64,000 nucleotides of DNA from Mesorhizobium sp. LMG 17147 (GCF_024297145.1 NZ_JANCTC010000019.1:23898-87897); one strand, 5' to 3'; counted from the first letter of the stretch, positions 35,495 to 44,752 are shown. The notes: generated by a model from the sequence alone, not told the origin. Program-made: numbers and translations.

Positions 35495-36442
35495 ATGGCG
35501 AAGGTAGCAATTGTCGGAAGCGGCTTCATCGGGCGAGCGTGGGCGATCAGCTTCGCTCGTGCAGGCCATGATGTGCGCATGTGGGACCAGGCGCCGGCCG
35601 CGGCCAGCGGTGCGCGCGACTATATCGCCGGCGTGCTCGGCGACCTCGCCACCAACGATTTGCTGCGGGGACAGGCGGTCGATGCCGTGCTTGGCCGCAT
35701 CACCATTGTGGCCGAGCTTGGCGAGGCCTTGGCCGATGCCGTCCACGTCCAGGAGAACACGCCGGAAAACCTCGAGGTGAAGCGGGAAGTGTTCTCCCGG
35801 ATCGACGCCCTTGCCGGTCCGCAGGCGGTGCTCGCCAGTTCCACCTCGGCGCTGTTGCCGTCGAAATTCAGCGATCATCTTCAGGGGCGCCATCGCTGCC
35901 TCGTCGTGCACCCGATCAATCCGCCCTATCTCATCCCGGCAGCGGAAGTCGTGCCGGCGCCGTGGACCTCCGCCGAAACGGTGGAAAGGACCCGCGCCTT
36001 TCTTGTCGAGGCGGGCCATGCGCCGCTGGTGATGAAGAGCGAACTCGACGGCTTCATTATGAACCGCTTGCAGGGTGCGCTGTTGGAGGAGGCGTTCCGG
36101 CTCGTCGCCGACGGCTATGCCAGCGTCGAGGACGTCGACACGGGCCTGCGCGAGGGGCTGGCGCTGCGCTGGTCGTTCATGGGTCCGTTCGAAACGATCG
36201 ACCTCAACGCGCCTGGTGGCGTGCGCGACTATGTAGAGCGCTACCAGACGATCTATTCCAACATCTTCCCGCAGACGCTGCGTCGGGTCGACTGGGCCGG
36301 CGAGGTCATGGAGACGGTCGAGGCCGAGCGCCGCAGCCGGCTGCCGCGGGAAGAACTCGGCGAGCGGCAGGTCTGGCGCGACCGCCGACTGATGGCGCTG
36401 GCTGCGCACAAGAAAAAATCGGATCAGGAGTTTGGACGATGA
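35495..36442 (+). CDS. 3-hydroxyacid dehydrogenase (lambda-crystallin / L-gulonate or carnitine dehydrogenase type)
   Basis: A 315-residue member of the 3-hydroxyacyl-CoA dehydrogenase fold. The Rossmann motif GSGFIGRAWA is at residues 8-17, ENTPE follows mid-domain, SSTSALLPS carries the conserved Ser, and HPINPPYLIP has the catalytic His. The C-terminal helical domain begins near FIMNRLQGALLEEAF. Relatives that act on non-CoA substrates are L-gulonate 3-dehydrogenase and L-carnitine dehydrogenase, both giving 3-keto acids. That fits the beta-keto-acid cleavage enzyme next door, whose start overlaps this stop. The ribosome site is GAGGGGGAG. Confidence 0.82.
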   Translation: MAKVAIVGSGFIGRAWAISFARAGHDVRMWDQAPAAASGARDYIAGVLGDLATNDLLRGQAVDAVLGRITIVAELGEALADAVHVQENTPENLEVKREVFSRIDALAGPQAVLASSTSALLPSKFSDHLQGRHRCLVVHPINPPYLIPAAEVVPAPWTSAETVERTRAFLVEAGHAPLVMKSELDGFIMNRLQGALLEEAFRLVADGYASVEDVDTGLREGLALRWSFMGPFETIDLNAPGGVRDYVERYQTIYSNIFPQTLRRVDWAGEVMETVEAERRSRLPREELGERQVWRDRRLMALAAHKKKSDQEFGR

Positions 36443-37401
36443 CGGAAACAAGCCGCAAGCCCGGCTCCCAGCAGACCAAGGGCAAGGTCATCATCACCTG
36501 TGCGGTGACGGGCGCAATCCATACGCCGACCATGTCGCCCTATCTGCCGATCACGCCGGACCAGATTGCCTCGGAGGCGATCGCGGCGGCCGAGGCCGGT
36601 GCGGCGATCCTGCATCTGCATGCCCGCGACCCTGAGACCGGCAAGCCCGACCAGACGCCGGAGGCGTTCGCGCGTTTCCTGCCGCGCGTCAAGCAAGGCA
36701 CCAATGCCGCCATCAACATCACCACCGGCGGCAGTCCCTACATGAAGGTCGAGGAACGCGTGCGCCCCGCCGCGCAGTTCGAGCCGGAAGTCGCCTCGCT
36801 CAACATGGGATCGATCAATTTCGGGCTCTATCACCTCGTAGACAAATACGAAACATTCAAGTTCGACTGGGAAAGGCCGCACCTGGAAGCGACGCGTGAC
36901 CTGGTCTTCCGCAACTCGTTCAAAGACATCGAGTACATACTGGAGACCTGTTACGACAACGGCACGCGCTTCGAGTTCGAGTGCTACGACATTGCCCATC
37001 TCTATAACCTCTCCCATTTCGCAGATCGCGGGCTGGTGAAACCACCGTTCTTCGTGCAGTCCGTGTTCGGCCTGCTCGGCGGCATCGGTACGCACCCCGA
37101 AGACGTCGCCCATATGAAGCGCACCGCCGATCGTCTGTTCGGCGAGCAGTACCGCTGGTCGGTGCTGGGCGCGGGCGCCAGCCAGTTGCGCATTGCCGCG
37201 CAATCGGCAGCGCTTGGCGGCAATATCCGCGTTGGGCTCGAAGACAGTCTGTGGGCCGGCAAGGGCAAGCTTGCCAAATCGAACGCCGAGCAGGTGGTGC
37301 TCGCCCGCAAGATCATCGAAGGCCTTGGCATGGAAGTGGCGACGCCTGACGAGGCCCGCAAAATCCTGTCATTGAAGGGCGGCGACCAGGTCGCGTTCTG
37401 A
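36439..37401 (+). CDS. Beta-keto-acid cleavage enzyme (BKACE, DUF849 family)
   Basis: A 320-residue TIM-barrel protein of the BKACE family, zinc enzymes that split a beta-keto acid with acetyl-CoA to give acetoacetate and a shortened CoA ester. The opening VIITCAVTGAIHTPTMSP, the zinc-ligand motif LHLHARDPETG, TTGGSP, SLNMGSINFG and FECYD are characteristic. The start overlaps the dehydrogenase stop as ATGA, which couples production of the 3-keto acid to its cleavage. The exact keto acid is unknown. Carnitine-type dehydrocarnitine cleavage is an alternative. Confidence 0.85.
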   Translation: MTETSRKPGSQQTKGKVIITCAVTGAIHTPTMSPYLPITPDQIASEAIAAAEAGAAILHLHARDPETGKPDQTPEAFARFLPRVKQGTNAAINITTGGSPYMKVEERVRPAAQFEPEVASLNMGSINFGLYHLVDKYETFKFDWERPHLEATRDLVFRNSFKDIEYILETCYDNGTRFEFECYDIAHLYNLSHFADRGLVKPPFFVQSVFGLLGGIGTHPEDVAHMKRTADRLFGEQYRWSVLGAGASQLRIAAQSAALGGNIRVGLEDSLWAGKGKLAKSNAEQVVLARKIIEGLGMEVATPDEARKILSLKGGDQVAF

Positions 37402-37436
37402 CCGGTTTCTGCAAGATTCGAACAGAGGAGGACGGC

Positions 37437-38315
37437 ATGAAGATAGAGGTCGTGGTGGACGTGAAGACCACGCTGGGCGAGGGACCACTGTGGGACGTTG
37501 AACAGGAGCGCCTCTACTGGATCGACAGTTTCGACGGGCGTGTGTTTCGGGCGACCGCCGACGGTCGCGAGATCCGTTGCTGGGACGTGCCGATGAAGAT
37601 CGGTTCGATGGCATTGCGCAACGACGGCGGTGGTGCGGTGGTGTCGCTGCAGCGCGGTTTCCATCTGCTTGATTTTGCTACTGGCGAGGTGACGCTGATC
37701 CACGATCCAGAGCCGGATAGGCCGATGAACCGGCTCAATGACGGCAAGGTCGATCGGCGCGGCCGCTTCTTCGCCGGCTCGATGGATACCATGGAAGAGG
37801 GACCCTCGGGCGGGCTCTACCGGCTCGATCCCGATTTCTCCGTGACCAGGATCGATTCCGGCATCATCTGCTCCAACGGCCCATGCTGGAGTCCCGACGA
37901 CCGCACCTTCTATTTCGCCGACACCTGGACCGGCGAGATCTGGGCCTACGACTATGATATCGAAACCGGTGCCGCCACCAACCGGCGCACTTTCACCCGC
38001 GTCGATACCAGCCGGGGAGGGGCGGCCGACGGCTCGACAGTCGATGCGGAAGGATTCCTCTGGAACGCACTGGTCTATGACGGCAGGCTGGTGCGTTACG
38101 CGCCCGACGGCAGCGTTGATCGCATCATCGACATGCCCGTCAAGAAGATCACCAGCGTCATGTTCGGCGGACCGAAGCTCGACACCCTGTACGTCACGTC
38201 GATGGCCAAACCGCCGCTGCCGCGCTTTCCGGGCGACGGAGTTTTACGCGGCAGCCTTTTTGCCATCACTGGCCTCGGCGTAACGGGAGTTCCGGAGCCA
38301 AGATTTGCCGCGTAG
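37437..38315 (+). CDS. SMP-30/gluconolactonase-type lactonase
   Basis: A 292-residue beta-propeller of the SMP-30/gluconolactonase/LRE family. LGEGPLWD at residues 12-19 carries the metal-ligand Glu. RLNDGKVD and the later SNGPCWSPD supply the Asn ligands, and GGAADGSTVDAEGFLW the late Asp region. Such enzymes hydrolyse sugar lactones with a divalent metal. An AGAGGAGG ribosome site precedes the ATG. As last gene of the operon it would open the lactone made by the SDR and supply the hydroxy acid for the 3-dehydrogenase. Confidence 0.88.
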   Translation: MKIEVVVDVKTTLGEGPLWDVEQERLYWIDSFDGRVFRATADGREIRCWDVPMKIGSMALRNDGGGAVVSLQRGFHLLDFATGEVTLIHDPEPDRPMNRLNDGKVDRRGRFFAGSMDTMEEGPSGGLYRLDPDFSVTRIDSGIICSNGPCWSPDDRTFYFADTWTGEIWAYDYDIETGAATNRRTFTRVDTSRGGAADGSTVDAEGFLWNALVYDGRLVRYAPDGSVDRIIDMPVKKITSVMFGGPKLDTLYVTSMAKPPLPRFPGDGVLRGSLFAITGLGVTGVPEPRFAA

Positions 38316-38486
38316 GTCGGTGCGTAGTTGCGGTCATCCTTCCCGCCTGCTTCGTGCCACCCCAACGTCTCGTCGCAGGGCACCCGGGGCTGGAAGCTCG
38401 TGCCCTGCGGTTCCGATGGAACCCACAATGACGAGCCTGGGGCCGCTTCGCGCTAGGTGGCGCGAACATGGTTCCCGGAGAAACCA

Positions 38487-38675
38487 TCAACCGAGCCTTG
38501 GAAGCCTGCTCGGAACAAGAAATCCACCCATTAGCAACTCCAATGCATCGAGTGCGTCTTCGTCTCGCAAATTGGTCAGAGCTACACTGTCCACGAAGAC
38601 AACCTCTTCACTGTCTATGTCATAGACCTCCCAAAGCCCGTCCTTGATCCTCCGGATGGCGTGCCGACGCTCCAT
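38487..38675 (-). CDS. Small hypothetical protein
   Basis: A possible 62-residue acidic protein with IKDGLWEVYDIDSEEVVFVD and LRDEDALDALELLMG segments. The codon pattern looks genuine, but there is no clear ribosome site, so the ATG at 38675 is tentative. I do not recognise the family. It lies between the end of operon C and a permease remnant. Confidence 0.4.
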   Translation of the reverse strand: MERRHAIRRIKDGLWEVYDIDSEEVVFVDSVALTNLRDEDALDALELLMGGFLVPSRLPRLG

Positions 38676-38777
38676 AAGCAAAATCTAATACTTGAGTCGC
38701 GGTGAGGTTGGTAGAAAATTAGGGGCACGAGCCGATCATAATAGTGGAAAACCCGCAGGCCCTGACGATGCTCTTCT

Positions 38778-38860
38778 ACGATCGAATCCACGAAGAAGCG
38801 CTTCGGAAAACGAAGAGCACCGACAGGGACTGCGCCGGCCATCACCAGTCCTGTGTTGAG
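38778..38860 (-). pseudogene. Degenerate copy of the 3' end of a CUT1 permease gene
   Basis: This stretch resembles 39126-39223, inside the C-terminal coding part of the system D permease. It shares ATCGAATCCACGAA near the left and CATnACCAGTCCnGTGTTGAG at the right, with about 15 bases deleted between. Translated, it still shows RFFVDSIV. It is probably a leftover of a duplicated or older permease gene. Confidence 0.55.
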
Positions 38861-39103
38861 GACAGGTTGTTTTCCGCGTCAAGCGGTCAACAGGGAAGTT
38901 CGACGCCGAACTTTTTTCGCTGGTCGAGGCTGCGCCGAAATGTATCGTGCTTTTGCTGCGCTGGATCAACGTAGGCAGCGGGGCATTCGCGTCGGATTCG
39001 CCGATGAATAGATAGCTTCAGAACGCGGCTATCTGCGTAGCTCCGTCATACGCACCAGCGCGTCCCTATGACAGCCGGGCGGATGCCGGCAGTGCCGCCG
39101 ACG

Positions 39104-39976
39104 CTAGCCCTTGACCGCCGAGCCGACGATCGAATCCACGAAAAAGCGCTGCAGGAAGACGAACAGCACCAATGGAGGCAGCACGGCAAGAGTGGCGCCC
39201 GCCATGACCAGTCCGGTGTTGAGCGCGCCTCGGTTGTAGCTGAGCAGACGGCTGAGGCTAATGACGATCGGATAATCTTCCGCATTGCCCTGCAGCACGG
39301 TAAGCGGCCAGAGATAGCTGTTCCAGTGGTAGACGAAGGCAAACAGCGCCAATGCTGCGATCGCGGGCGCCACGCTCGGCGCGACGATCCTGAACAGGAT
39401 CAGCAGTTCCGACGCCCCATCCATCCGTGCCGCGTCGATCAGATCGTCCGGCACGCCGGCGATGAACTGGCGCATCAGAAAGATGCCGAGGGCATTGGCG
39501 AGATTGGGCACGATGATGCCGGCAAGGCTAGCATTCAGGCCGATCGATCCGACGAGCCGGTACAACGGGATCAGCGTGACGATCGGCGGCAGAAACATTG
39601 TGGCGATCAGCACGGAAAACAGCAGCGAGCGACCGGGAAAGTGGTGCTTGGCGAAGGCGTAGCCAGCCATCATGCTGGTGACCAGAATGCCGGCGGTGGT
39701 GACCGTGGCGATCGCAAGCGAATTCCACATCGAGCGGCCGACATTGATGACGCCGGACACTTTCTCATACGCTTCGAGGCTCGGCGCGCGCGGTATCCAC
39801 ACCGGCGGCACCTGCATGGTTTCGGCCGGCGTCTTCAGGCTGGAGAGCACCATCCACAACAGCGGGAAGGCGGAGGCCACGGCAACCAGCAGCATCAGCG
39901 TGGCGAGCAGCGCTCTGCGGCCGGCCAGGCGTTTGCGCGCCGACCGGCTCGATGCTGAGCGGCCTGGCGCGCTCAT
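39104..39976 (-). CDS. CUT1 carbohydrate ABC permease, MalG type (system D)
   Basis: A 290-residue inner-membrane permease with six hydrophobic segments. After a basic start (SSRSARKRLAGRR) the first segment ends before SSLKTPAE. The cytoplasmic EAA loop reads DAARMDGASELLILFRIVAP. The C-terminal RFFVDSIVGSAVKG is typical of MalG-like subunits. The ATG at 39976 overlaps the stop of the partner permease as ATGA. No ATPase gene lies in this operon. Confidence 0.9.
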   Translation of the reverse strand: MSAPGRSASSRSARKRLAGRRALLATLMLLVAVASAFPLLWMVLSSLKTPAETMQVPPVWIPRAPSLEAYEKVSGVINVGRSMWNSLAIATVTTAGILVTSMMAGYAFAKHHFPGRSLLFSVLIATMFLPPIVTLIPLYRLVGSIGLNASLAGIIVPNLANALGIFLMRQFIAGVPDDLIDAARMDGASELLILFRIVAPSVAPAIAALALFAFVYHWNSYLWPLTVLQGNAEDYPIVISLSRLLSYNRGALNTGLVMAGATLAVLPPLVLFVFLQRFFVDSIVGSAVKG

Positions 39977-40863
39977 TGGTCGTCCTTCCGGTTGGCATAG
40001 GCGAATAGCGCGCACACGACGACGATCAGCGCCAGCATCAGCATCACTGCCATGGCCGAGCCCAATCCGCCTTGCGCGCGCTCGATGCCGACACGGCGGA
40101 TGTGATAGGTCAGCACGTTGGTCGAGCCGACCGGCCCGCCTTGGGTGATCAGCGCCACCGGCTCGAATACCTGCACGGCGTTTATGATGGCGATGACGGC
40201 GCTGAACAGAAGGGTGCGCCGCAGCAGCGGCAAGGTGATGAAGCGGAACTGTTCATGCCGGTTGGCGCCGTCCAGCGTCGCCGCCTCGTACAGACTGCCC
40301 GGGATCTGGGTCAGCCCGGCAACGGCCAGCACCGTAAAATAGCCGATCTGCTGCCAGACATTGAGCACGACGATCGAGATCAACGCCGATCTTGGCGAGG
40401 ACAGCCAGGGTTGCGGGCCGATGCCGGCGAGGCCGAGCATCTGGTTGAGCGGCCCTTCACTCGGCGAATAAAGCTTCGACCAGACCAGCGTCACGGCGAT
40501 CATCGGCACCATGTAGGTGGAAAACAACACGGTCCGCAGCGCCGTGCCGCCTGCGACATCGCGCTGGTAGACCATCAAGCCGAACGCGACCGAAAGGGGC
40601 AGGATGAGCATCACCGACAATGCCGTGTAGATGGCGGTGTTGAGCAGCGCTCTCTTGAAATCCCGCCCGACCGAGGTCGGTCCGAATATTTCGCGAAAAT
40701 TGTCGAAGCCGATGAAACTCGCACTGGAAAAAGGTGTTTGCGTCGACCAGTCCTGGAATGACAGCCAGATGGTGAGCAGCATCGGCAGCAGGATGAAAAC
40801 GCCGATCAATGTCACGGCGGGCGCCAGCATGATGCCCGCCGAGGCACGATAGGTCCTGATCAT
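39973..40863 (-). CDS. CUT1 carbohydrate ABC permease, MalF type (system D)
   Basis: A 296-residue inner-membrane permease of the UgpA/MalF type. The start MIRTYRASAGIML precedes the first membrane segment, SFQDWS follows it, and the EAA loop reads EAATLDGANRHEQFRFITLP. The ATG at 40863 is preferred, since further upstream the frame is low-complexity and unlike the family. It lies 43 bases after the binding-protein gene. Confidence 0.88.
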   Translation of the reverse strand: MIRTYRASAGIMLAPAVTLIGVFILLPMLLTIWLSFQDWSTQTPFSSASFIGFDNFREIFGPTSVGRDFKRALLNTAIYTALSVMLILPLSVAFGLMVYQRDVAGGTALRTVLFSTYMVPMIAVTLVWSKLYSPSEGPLNQMLGLAGIGPQPWLSSPRSALISIVVLNVWQQIGYFTVLAVAGLTQIPGSLYEAATLDGANRHEQFRFITLPLLRRTLLFSAVIAIINAVQVFEPVALITQGGPVGSTNVLTYHIRRVGIERAQGGLGSAMAVMLMLALIVVVCALFAYANRKDDQ

Positions 40864-40906
40864 TGCTCTGCTTCCAAAGCGTCGGGCTCTCGAAACAGCG
40901 CCTTCG

Positions 40907-42199
40907 CTATTTGGCGGCACGCTCCAGGATCGAGACGGCATCGGCCTGCGCGTTCGCCTGCGCATCCTTGGCCGAGAGCTGCCCATACTGCAACGCCTCA
41001 AGCGTCTGCTGGAGCGATTCGCTGAACTCCTGCCCTCCTGGGACGACAGGGAAGGGCTTGGCGTCGGCAAGCACGCTGACATAGCCGGACAGGAACTCGG
41101 AACCGAGCTTGTCCTTATGGGCTTCGATGTCGGAGGTCCGCGTCGGCAGGATGCCCATCGACATCAGAATATCCGACATTGCCGAGGCGCCGTTCTTGCC
41201 GGACTTCGGACTGTTCAGCCATGCCAGGAAATCCCATGCCGCTTTTTGCTCGGCCTGACCGGCATTTGCGTTGACGACGGTCATCCACGAATAAGAGATT
41301 GAGTGCGGCTTGTCGCCGCTCGGACCGACCGGGATCGGTGCGGTGGCGATATTGGAGAACTTGTCGCCCATGCCACTCTTCAATGCGCTTTCCCACCAGT
41401 TGGCCATGATGATCATGCCGGTCTTGCCGGAGACGAAATTGTCGAGGAAAGGGCCGGTGGTGTTGGCGTCGGCCGTGGCCATCGCCGGATCGCTGGCGCC
41501 GGACTTGATCAGATCCTCGTAGAGCTGGAAAGTCTCGCCGGCTTGAGGACTGTCGAGCATCGGTTTGCCGTCCTTGACCAGCTCGCCGCCATTGGAGACC
41601 AGCAGCGAGGCGAACGGGTGGACGACGCCAGCCGCCCAGGAATTGATCATGCCGAAACCTTGCTGGCCGGCATCTTTCCTGGTCAGCTTCTGGGCCGCAT
41701 CCTTCAATTCGGACCAGGTCTTCGGCGCGGCTGTGATGCCTGCCCGTTTGAATAGCTCCTTGTTGTAGTTCAGCGCATAGACGTCGATCTCGTTTGGGAT
41801 GCCGTAAAGCGTGGCGCCAACAGAGGCCGCACTGACGACACCGGCCGGCCACGCACTCTTGACCTCGCCGGCAACCGTATCGGGGGCCGGCGCGACAAGC
41901 TTGTCTCGCGCCAGTTCGGGCAGCCACAAATCGTAGATGCCGCCGATCGTCGGCCCATCGGAACTGCCGCCTTGGGAACGCAGTGTGGTCAGGAGGTCGC
42001 CGAAGGGGACGGCGCGGATGGTGACAGTCACATCCGGATTGCTCTTGGCGTAGTCCTTGGCCGCGGCGTCCAGCAAAGCGACCGTTTCGGGCGACCAGTG
42101 GGTCAGATAGGAGATGTTGACCGATTGGGCCCAACCAAGGGTGGGCGAGGCCAACAACCCTGCAGCCAGTGCCAGTTTCGAAATCCAAGCCAAAGACAT
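40907..42199 (-). CDS. CUT1 extracellular solute-binding protein (system D)
   Basis: A 430-residue family-1 solute-binding protein. The signal peptide runs from MSLAWISKLALAAGLLA to about GWAQS (residues 23-26). The fold shows in ISYLTHWSPE, YGIPNEIDVYALNYNKELF and the late WDFLAWLNSP. The ATG at 42199 follows GGAGGG. It is the first gene of system D and is divergent from system E. The promoter region between them has two related palindromes. The ligand is unknown, probably an oligosaccharide or glycerol-phosphate-like compound. Confidence 0.87.
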   Translation of the reverse strand: MSLAWISKLALAAGLLASPTLGWAQSVNISYLTHWSPETVALLDAAAKDYAKSNPDVTVTIRAVPFGDLLTTLRSQGGSSDGPTIGGIYDLWLPELARDKLVAPAPDTVAGEVKSAWPAGVVSAASVGATLYGIPNEIDVYALNYNKELFKRAGITAAPKTWSELKDAAQKLTRKDAGQQGFGMINSWAAGVVHPFASLLVSNGGELVKDGKPMLDSPQAGETFQLYEDLIKSGASDPAMATADANTTGPFLDNFVSGKTGMIIMANWWESALKSGMGDKFSNIATAPIPVGPSGDKPHSISYSWMTVVNANAGQAEQKAAWDFLAWLNSPKSGKNGASAMSDILMSMGILPTRTSDIEAHKDKLGSEFLSGYVSVLADAKPFPVVPGGQEFSESLQQTLEALQYGQLSAKDAQANAQADAVSILERAAK

Positions 42200-42226
42200 C
42201 CGACCCTCCGCATAGCCACACAGCGA

Positions 42227-42245
42227 TGTACATGACGTTATGACA
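42227..42245. promoter_or_regulatory. Candidate operator TGTACATGACGTTATGACA
   Basis: It lies 28 bases upstream of the system D binding-protein start. Its reverse complement shares TGTCAT, then AACG and CATG in the same order, with the stronger palindrome at 42433-42454. It may be a weaker site for the same regulator. Confidence 0.35.
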
Positions 42246-42432
42246 ACCTGAAGCAACGATGCAAGCGCTATCTTCGTGGAGAGCTCCTGCCGGTGCTGCG
42301 ACGTTTTCTTAATGCAGTCCACAAAGCATGCGAGATTACATTGTGAAAACAAAAAATTAGGTGATAAGGTTCGAGCTGATTTCTCCCCTGCCGGCCGTGC
42401 CCGAACATACTGCAAGGCACTTGCGGTCGAAG

Positions 42433-42454
42433 TCATGTCGTTATAATGACATGA
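42433..42454. promoter_or_regulatory. Candidate operator TCATGTC-N8-GACATGA
   Basis: Seven-base perfect inverted arms surround GTTATAAT, itself nearly symmetrical. It lies 73 bases upstream of the system E binding protein. A GntR/UTRA regulator gene (47188) is in the same operon and is the likely binder. Confidence 0.5.
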
Positions 42455-42526
42455 GAAAGCTTATGACCGCCTCTCGGCTTTTGAACCGCTGTGGGAATGA
42501 CAATCGACAAGAATGGGAGACTGAGC

Positions 42527-43792
42527 ATGTTTTCAATTCATCGACGCGCCGCACTCGGCCTGATCGGCGGCTTTGCCGCAGTCTGCACCGGGGTCATCAC
42601 CGCACTGCCGGCAAAGGCTGACGACACCGTGACGTTATGGAGCTGGCGCACCGAGGACCAGGCTGCGATGCGCCGCATCTTCGACGCCTTCGAGGCCAAG
42701 ACCCCAGGCATCAAGGTCAATATCCAGTTCACCCCGGATGCCGACTACCAGAACCGGCTGAGCACGGCACTGCGCGGCGGCCGCGGGCCTGACATCGCCC
42801 AGCTCAAGGCATACGGGGAACTGCAGCCGTTCGTCGAGGGTGGCTATCTCGACGCGCTCGACGACAGCGTGCCGGAGCTGAAGAGCATGCCCGATAGCGC
42901 GCTGGGCGGCGCTCGTGGCCGCGCCGACGGCAAGATCTACGGCGTGCCCTATTCGGTGCCGATGATGGGCGTCTTCTATAACCAGGACATTTTTGCCGCC
43001 CAGGGCATCGAGATCCCCAAGACCTACAAGGATTTCGTCGCCGCCTGCGAGAAGCTGAAAGCGGCGGGCATAACACCGATTGCCGCCGGCGGCGCCAACG
43101 GCTCCGCCTGGGCACTGGAGATCGGCGTTGGTGTCGTCGGCCCGACCATTTATGGCCCGGGCTTCTACGACGAGATGATGAGCGGCAAGGCGACCTTCGA
43201 GGATCCGCGCTACGTAGCTGCCCTGAAGCGCTTTGCCGAGTTGAAGCCGTATTTCTCCGACGGCTTTGCCGGCGTCGATTACACCACCTCGACACAGCAA
43301 TTCATCGGCGGCAAGGCGGCCATGTTCTTCGGCGGCTCGTTCGAGAACGGCAGCTTCAAGGCGCAGAACCCGAAGCTGAAATTCTCGATCTTCCCGTTCC
43401 CCGCCGACGATCCTGCCACCAAGCTCTATACCTCGGCCTTTTCGGACGGCTCCTATGGCCTGGTCTCTGAAAGCGCCAACAAGGAGGCGGCGACCAAGGT
43501 GCTCAACTTCATGGCCTCGGCCGAGTTCGCGCAGCTCTTCGCCGACGAGTTGGGCTGGCCGCCGGCCCGCACCGACGTGACCGTCAAAGACCCGGTGCTC
43601 GCCAAGATGATGGAAATGTCGAAGAATTCCACACCCTATCTGACGCTTGTCGGCTTCCGCTGGCAGACGCCGACGGCCTCCTCGATCCTGCAGTCCGAGA
43701 TCATCGACATGGTCGAAGGCAACATCACGCCGCAGAAGCTGGCGGCCGACATGCAGGCCGCCGTCAGCAGCTGGTTCAAGCCGAAGCAGTAG
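42527..43792 (+). CDS. CUT1 extracellular solute-binding protein (system E)
   Basis: A 421-residue family-1 solute-binding protein. The signal peptide has RRAALGLIGGFAAVCTG and a cleavage site near PAKADD (residues 29-33), with a basic RR pair that makes a Tat route conceivable. The fold shows in VTLWSWRTEDQ, YGVPYSVPMMGVFYNQDIF and AAFSDGS-like strands. The ATG at 42527 follows GGGAGA. It heads the operon that ends at 48786. Confidence 0.88.
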   Translation: MFSIHRRAALGLIGGFAAVCTGVITALPAKADDTVTLWSWRTEDQAAMRRIFDAFEAKTPGIKVNIQFTPDADYQNRLSTALRGGRGPDIAQLKAYGELQPFVEGGYLDALDDSVPELKSMPDSALGGARGRADGKIYGVPYSVPMMGVFYNQDIFAAQGIEIPKTYKDFVAACEKLKAAGITPIAAGGANGSAWALEIGVGVVGPTIYGPGFYDEMMSGKATFEDPRYVAALKRFAELKPYFSDGFAGVDYTTSTQQFIGGKAAMFFGGSFENGSFKAQNPKLKFSIFPFPADDPATKLYTSAFSDGSYGLVSESANKEAATKVLNFMASAEFAQLFADELGWPPARTDVTVKDPVLAKMMEMSKNSTPYLTLVGFRWQTPTASSILQSEIIDMVEGNITPQKLAADMQAAVSSWFKPKQ

Positions 43793-43819
43793 GCCATCAC
43801 ACCCTGCGCGAAACAGCAC

Positions 43820-44752
43820 ATGATCGCCCGTCGCCGCAAAAGCAGCCTTCAGCGCACCCAGCAGCACATGGCCGTGCTGTTCATCCTGCCGGCATTGGCC
43901 GTCTATTCGCTGTTTGTCCTTTATCCGCTGCTGATGTCGCTATGGGGCAGCTTCTTCGTCTGGAGGGGCCTGCGCATGCTGGAGTACGCCGGCATGTCGA
44001 ATTTTACCCGCCTGTTCGTTTTCCCGAGCGGCGGACGGCTCTACGGGGCGCTCTGGCACAATGTCGCCTGGTTCTTCGGCATCATGCTGTTTCAGAACGG
44101 GCTTGGCCTGCTGTTCGCTTGGCTGCTGTTCCTGCGCGAGAAGGGTGCGGCCTTCTTCCAGTCGGTGTTCTTCTTCCCGGCGGTACTGAGCCCAGTTATC
44201 GTTGGCGCCCTGTGGCGCCTGCTGCTGGCGCCCGGCGGCGCCATCGAATGGATGCTCAATGGCCTCGGCCTGCATCAAGGCAACCTGACGGTGCTCGGCA
44301 ACAGCCACACCGCGTTAGCGATGCTAATCGCCGTCGACGCCTGGAACTGGATGGGCCTGCCGGTGCTGATCTACACGGCCGGGCTCAGGCAGATTTCCGG
44401 CCAGATATTCGAGGCTGCCAGGCTGGACGGCGCCGGCAGCGGCCGCATGCTGGTCTCGGTTGCCCTGCCTTTGCTGATGCCGGCCATCGGCACGCTGACG
44501 ACGCTGTCGTTCATCAACACCTTCAACCAGTTCGACATCGTCTATGTCATGCAGGGCGTGCAGGGCAATCCAAGCTATTCGACCGACACGCTGGTAACCT
44601 ATTTCTACCGGCTCGCCTTCGGCGCCGAAGGCGCGGTCGGCATCACGGATATAGGCCTGGCGCTTGCGCTGGGAACGCTGCTGTTTCTCATCCTCAGCAT
44701 CGGCACGCTTCTGATGCTGCGCTTCTTCGACCGTCGCACGGTGGAATTGTGA
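43820..44752 (+). CDS. CUT1 carbohydrate ABC permease, MalF type (system E)
   Basis: A 310-residue inner-membrane permease with six hydrophobic segments. After the basic start (ARRRKSSLQRTQQH) come FILPALAVYSLFVLYPLLMS and the EAA loop FEAARLDGAGSGRMLVSVALP. Its TGA overlaps the GTG of the next permease. It pairs with the MalG-type protein downstream and with the binding protein at 42527. Confidence 0.9.
   Translation: MIARRRKSSLQRTQQHMAVLFILPALAVYSLFVLYPLLMSLWGSFFVWRGLRMLEYAGMSNFTRLFVFPSGGRLYGALWHNVAWFFGIMLFQNGLGLLFAWLLFLREKGAAFFQSVFFFPAVLSPVIVGALWRLLLAPGGAIEWMLNGLGLHQGNLTVLGNSHTALAMLIAVDAWNWMGLPVLIYTAGLRQISGQIFEAARLDGAGSGRMLVSVALPLLMPAIGTLTTLSFINTFNQFDIVYVMQGVQGNPSYSTDTLVTYFYRLAFGAEGAVGITDIGLALALGTLLFLILSIGTLLMLRFFDRRTVEL

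Noticed and set aside
35495..37401. Carnitine degradation as the role of the dehydrogenase and BKACE pair
   Set aside because: Not excluded, but a sugar-type CUT2 importer, an SDR and an SMP-30 lactonase in the same operon fit a sugar-acid route better, and there is no betaine-related gene nearby.
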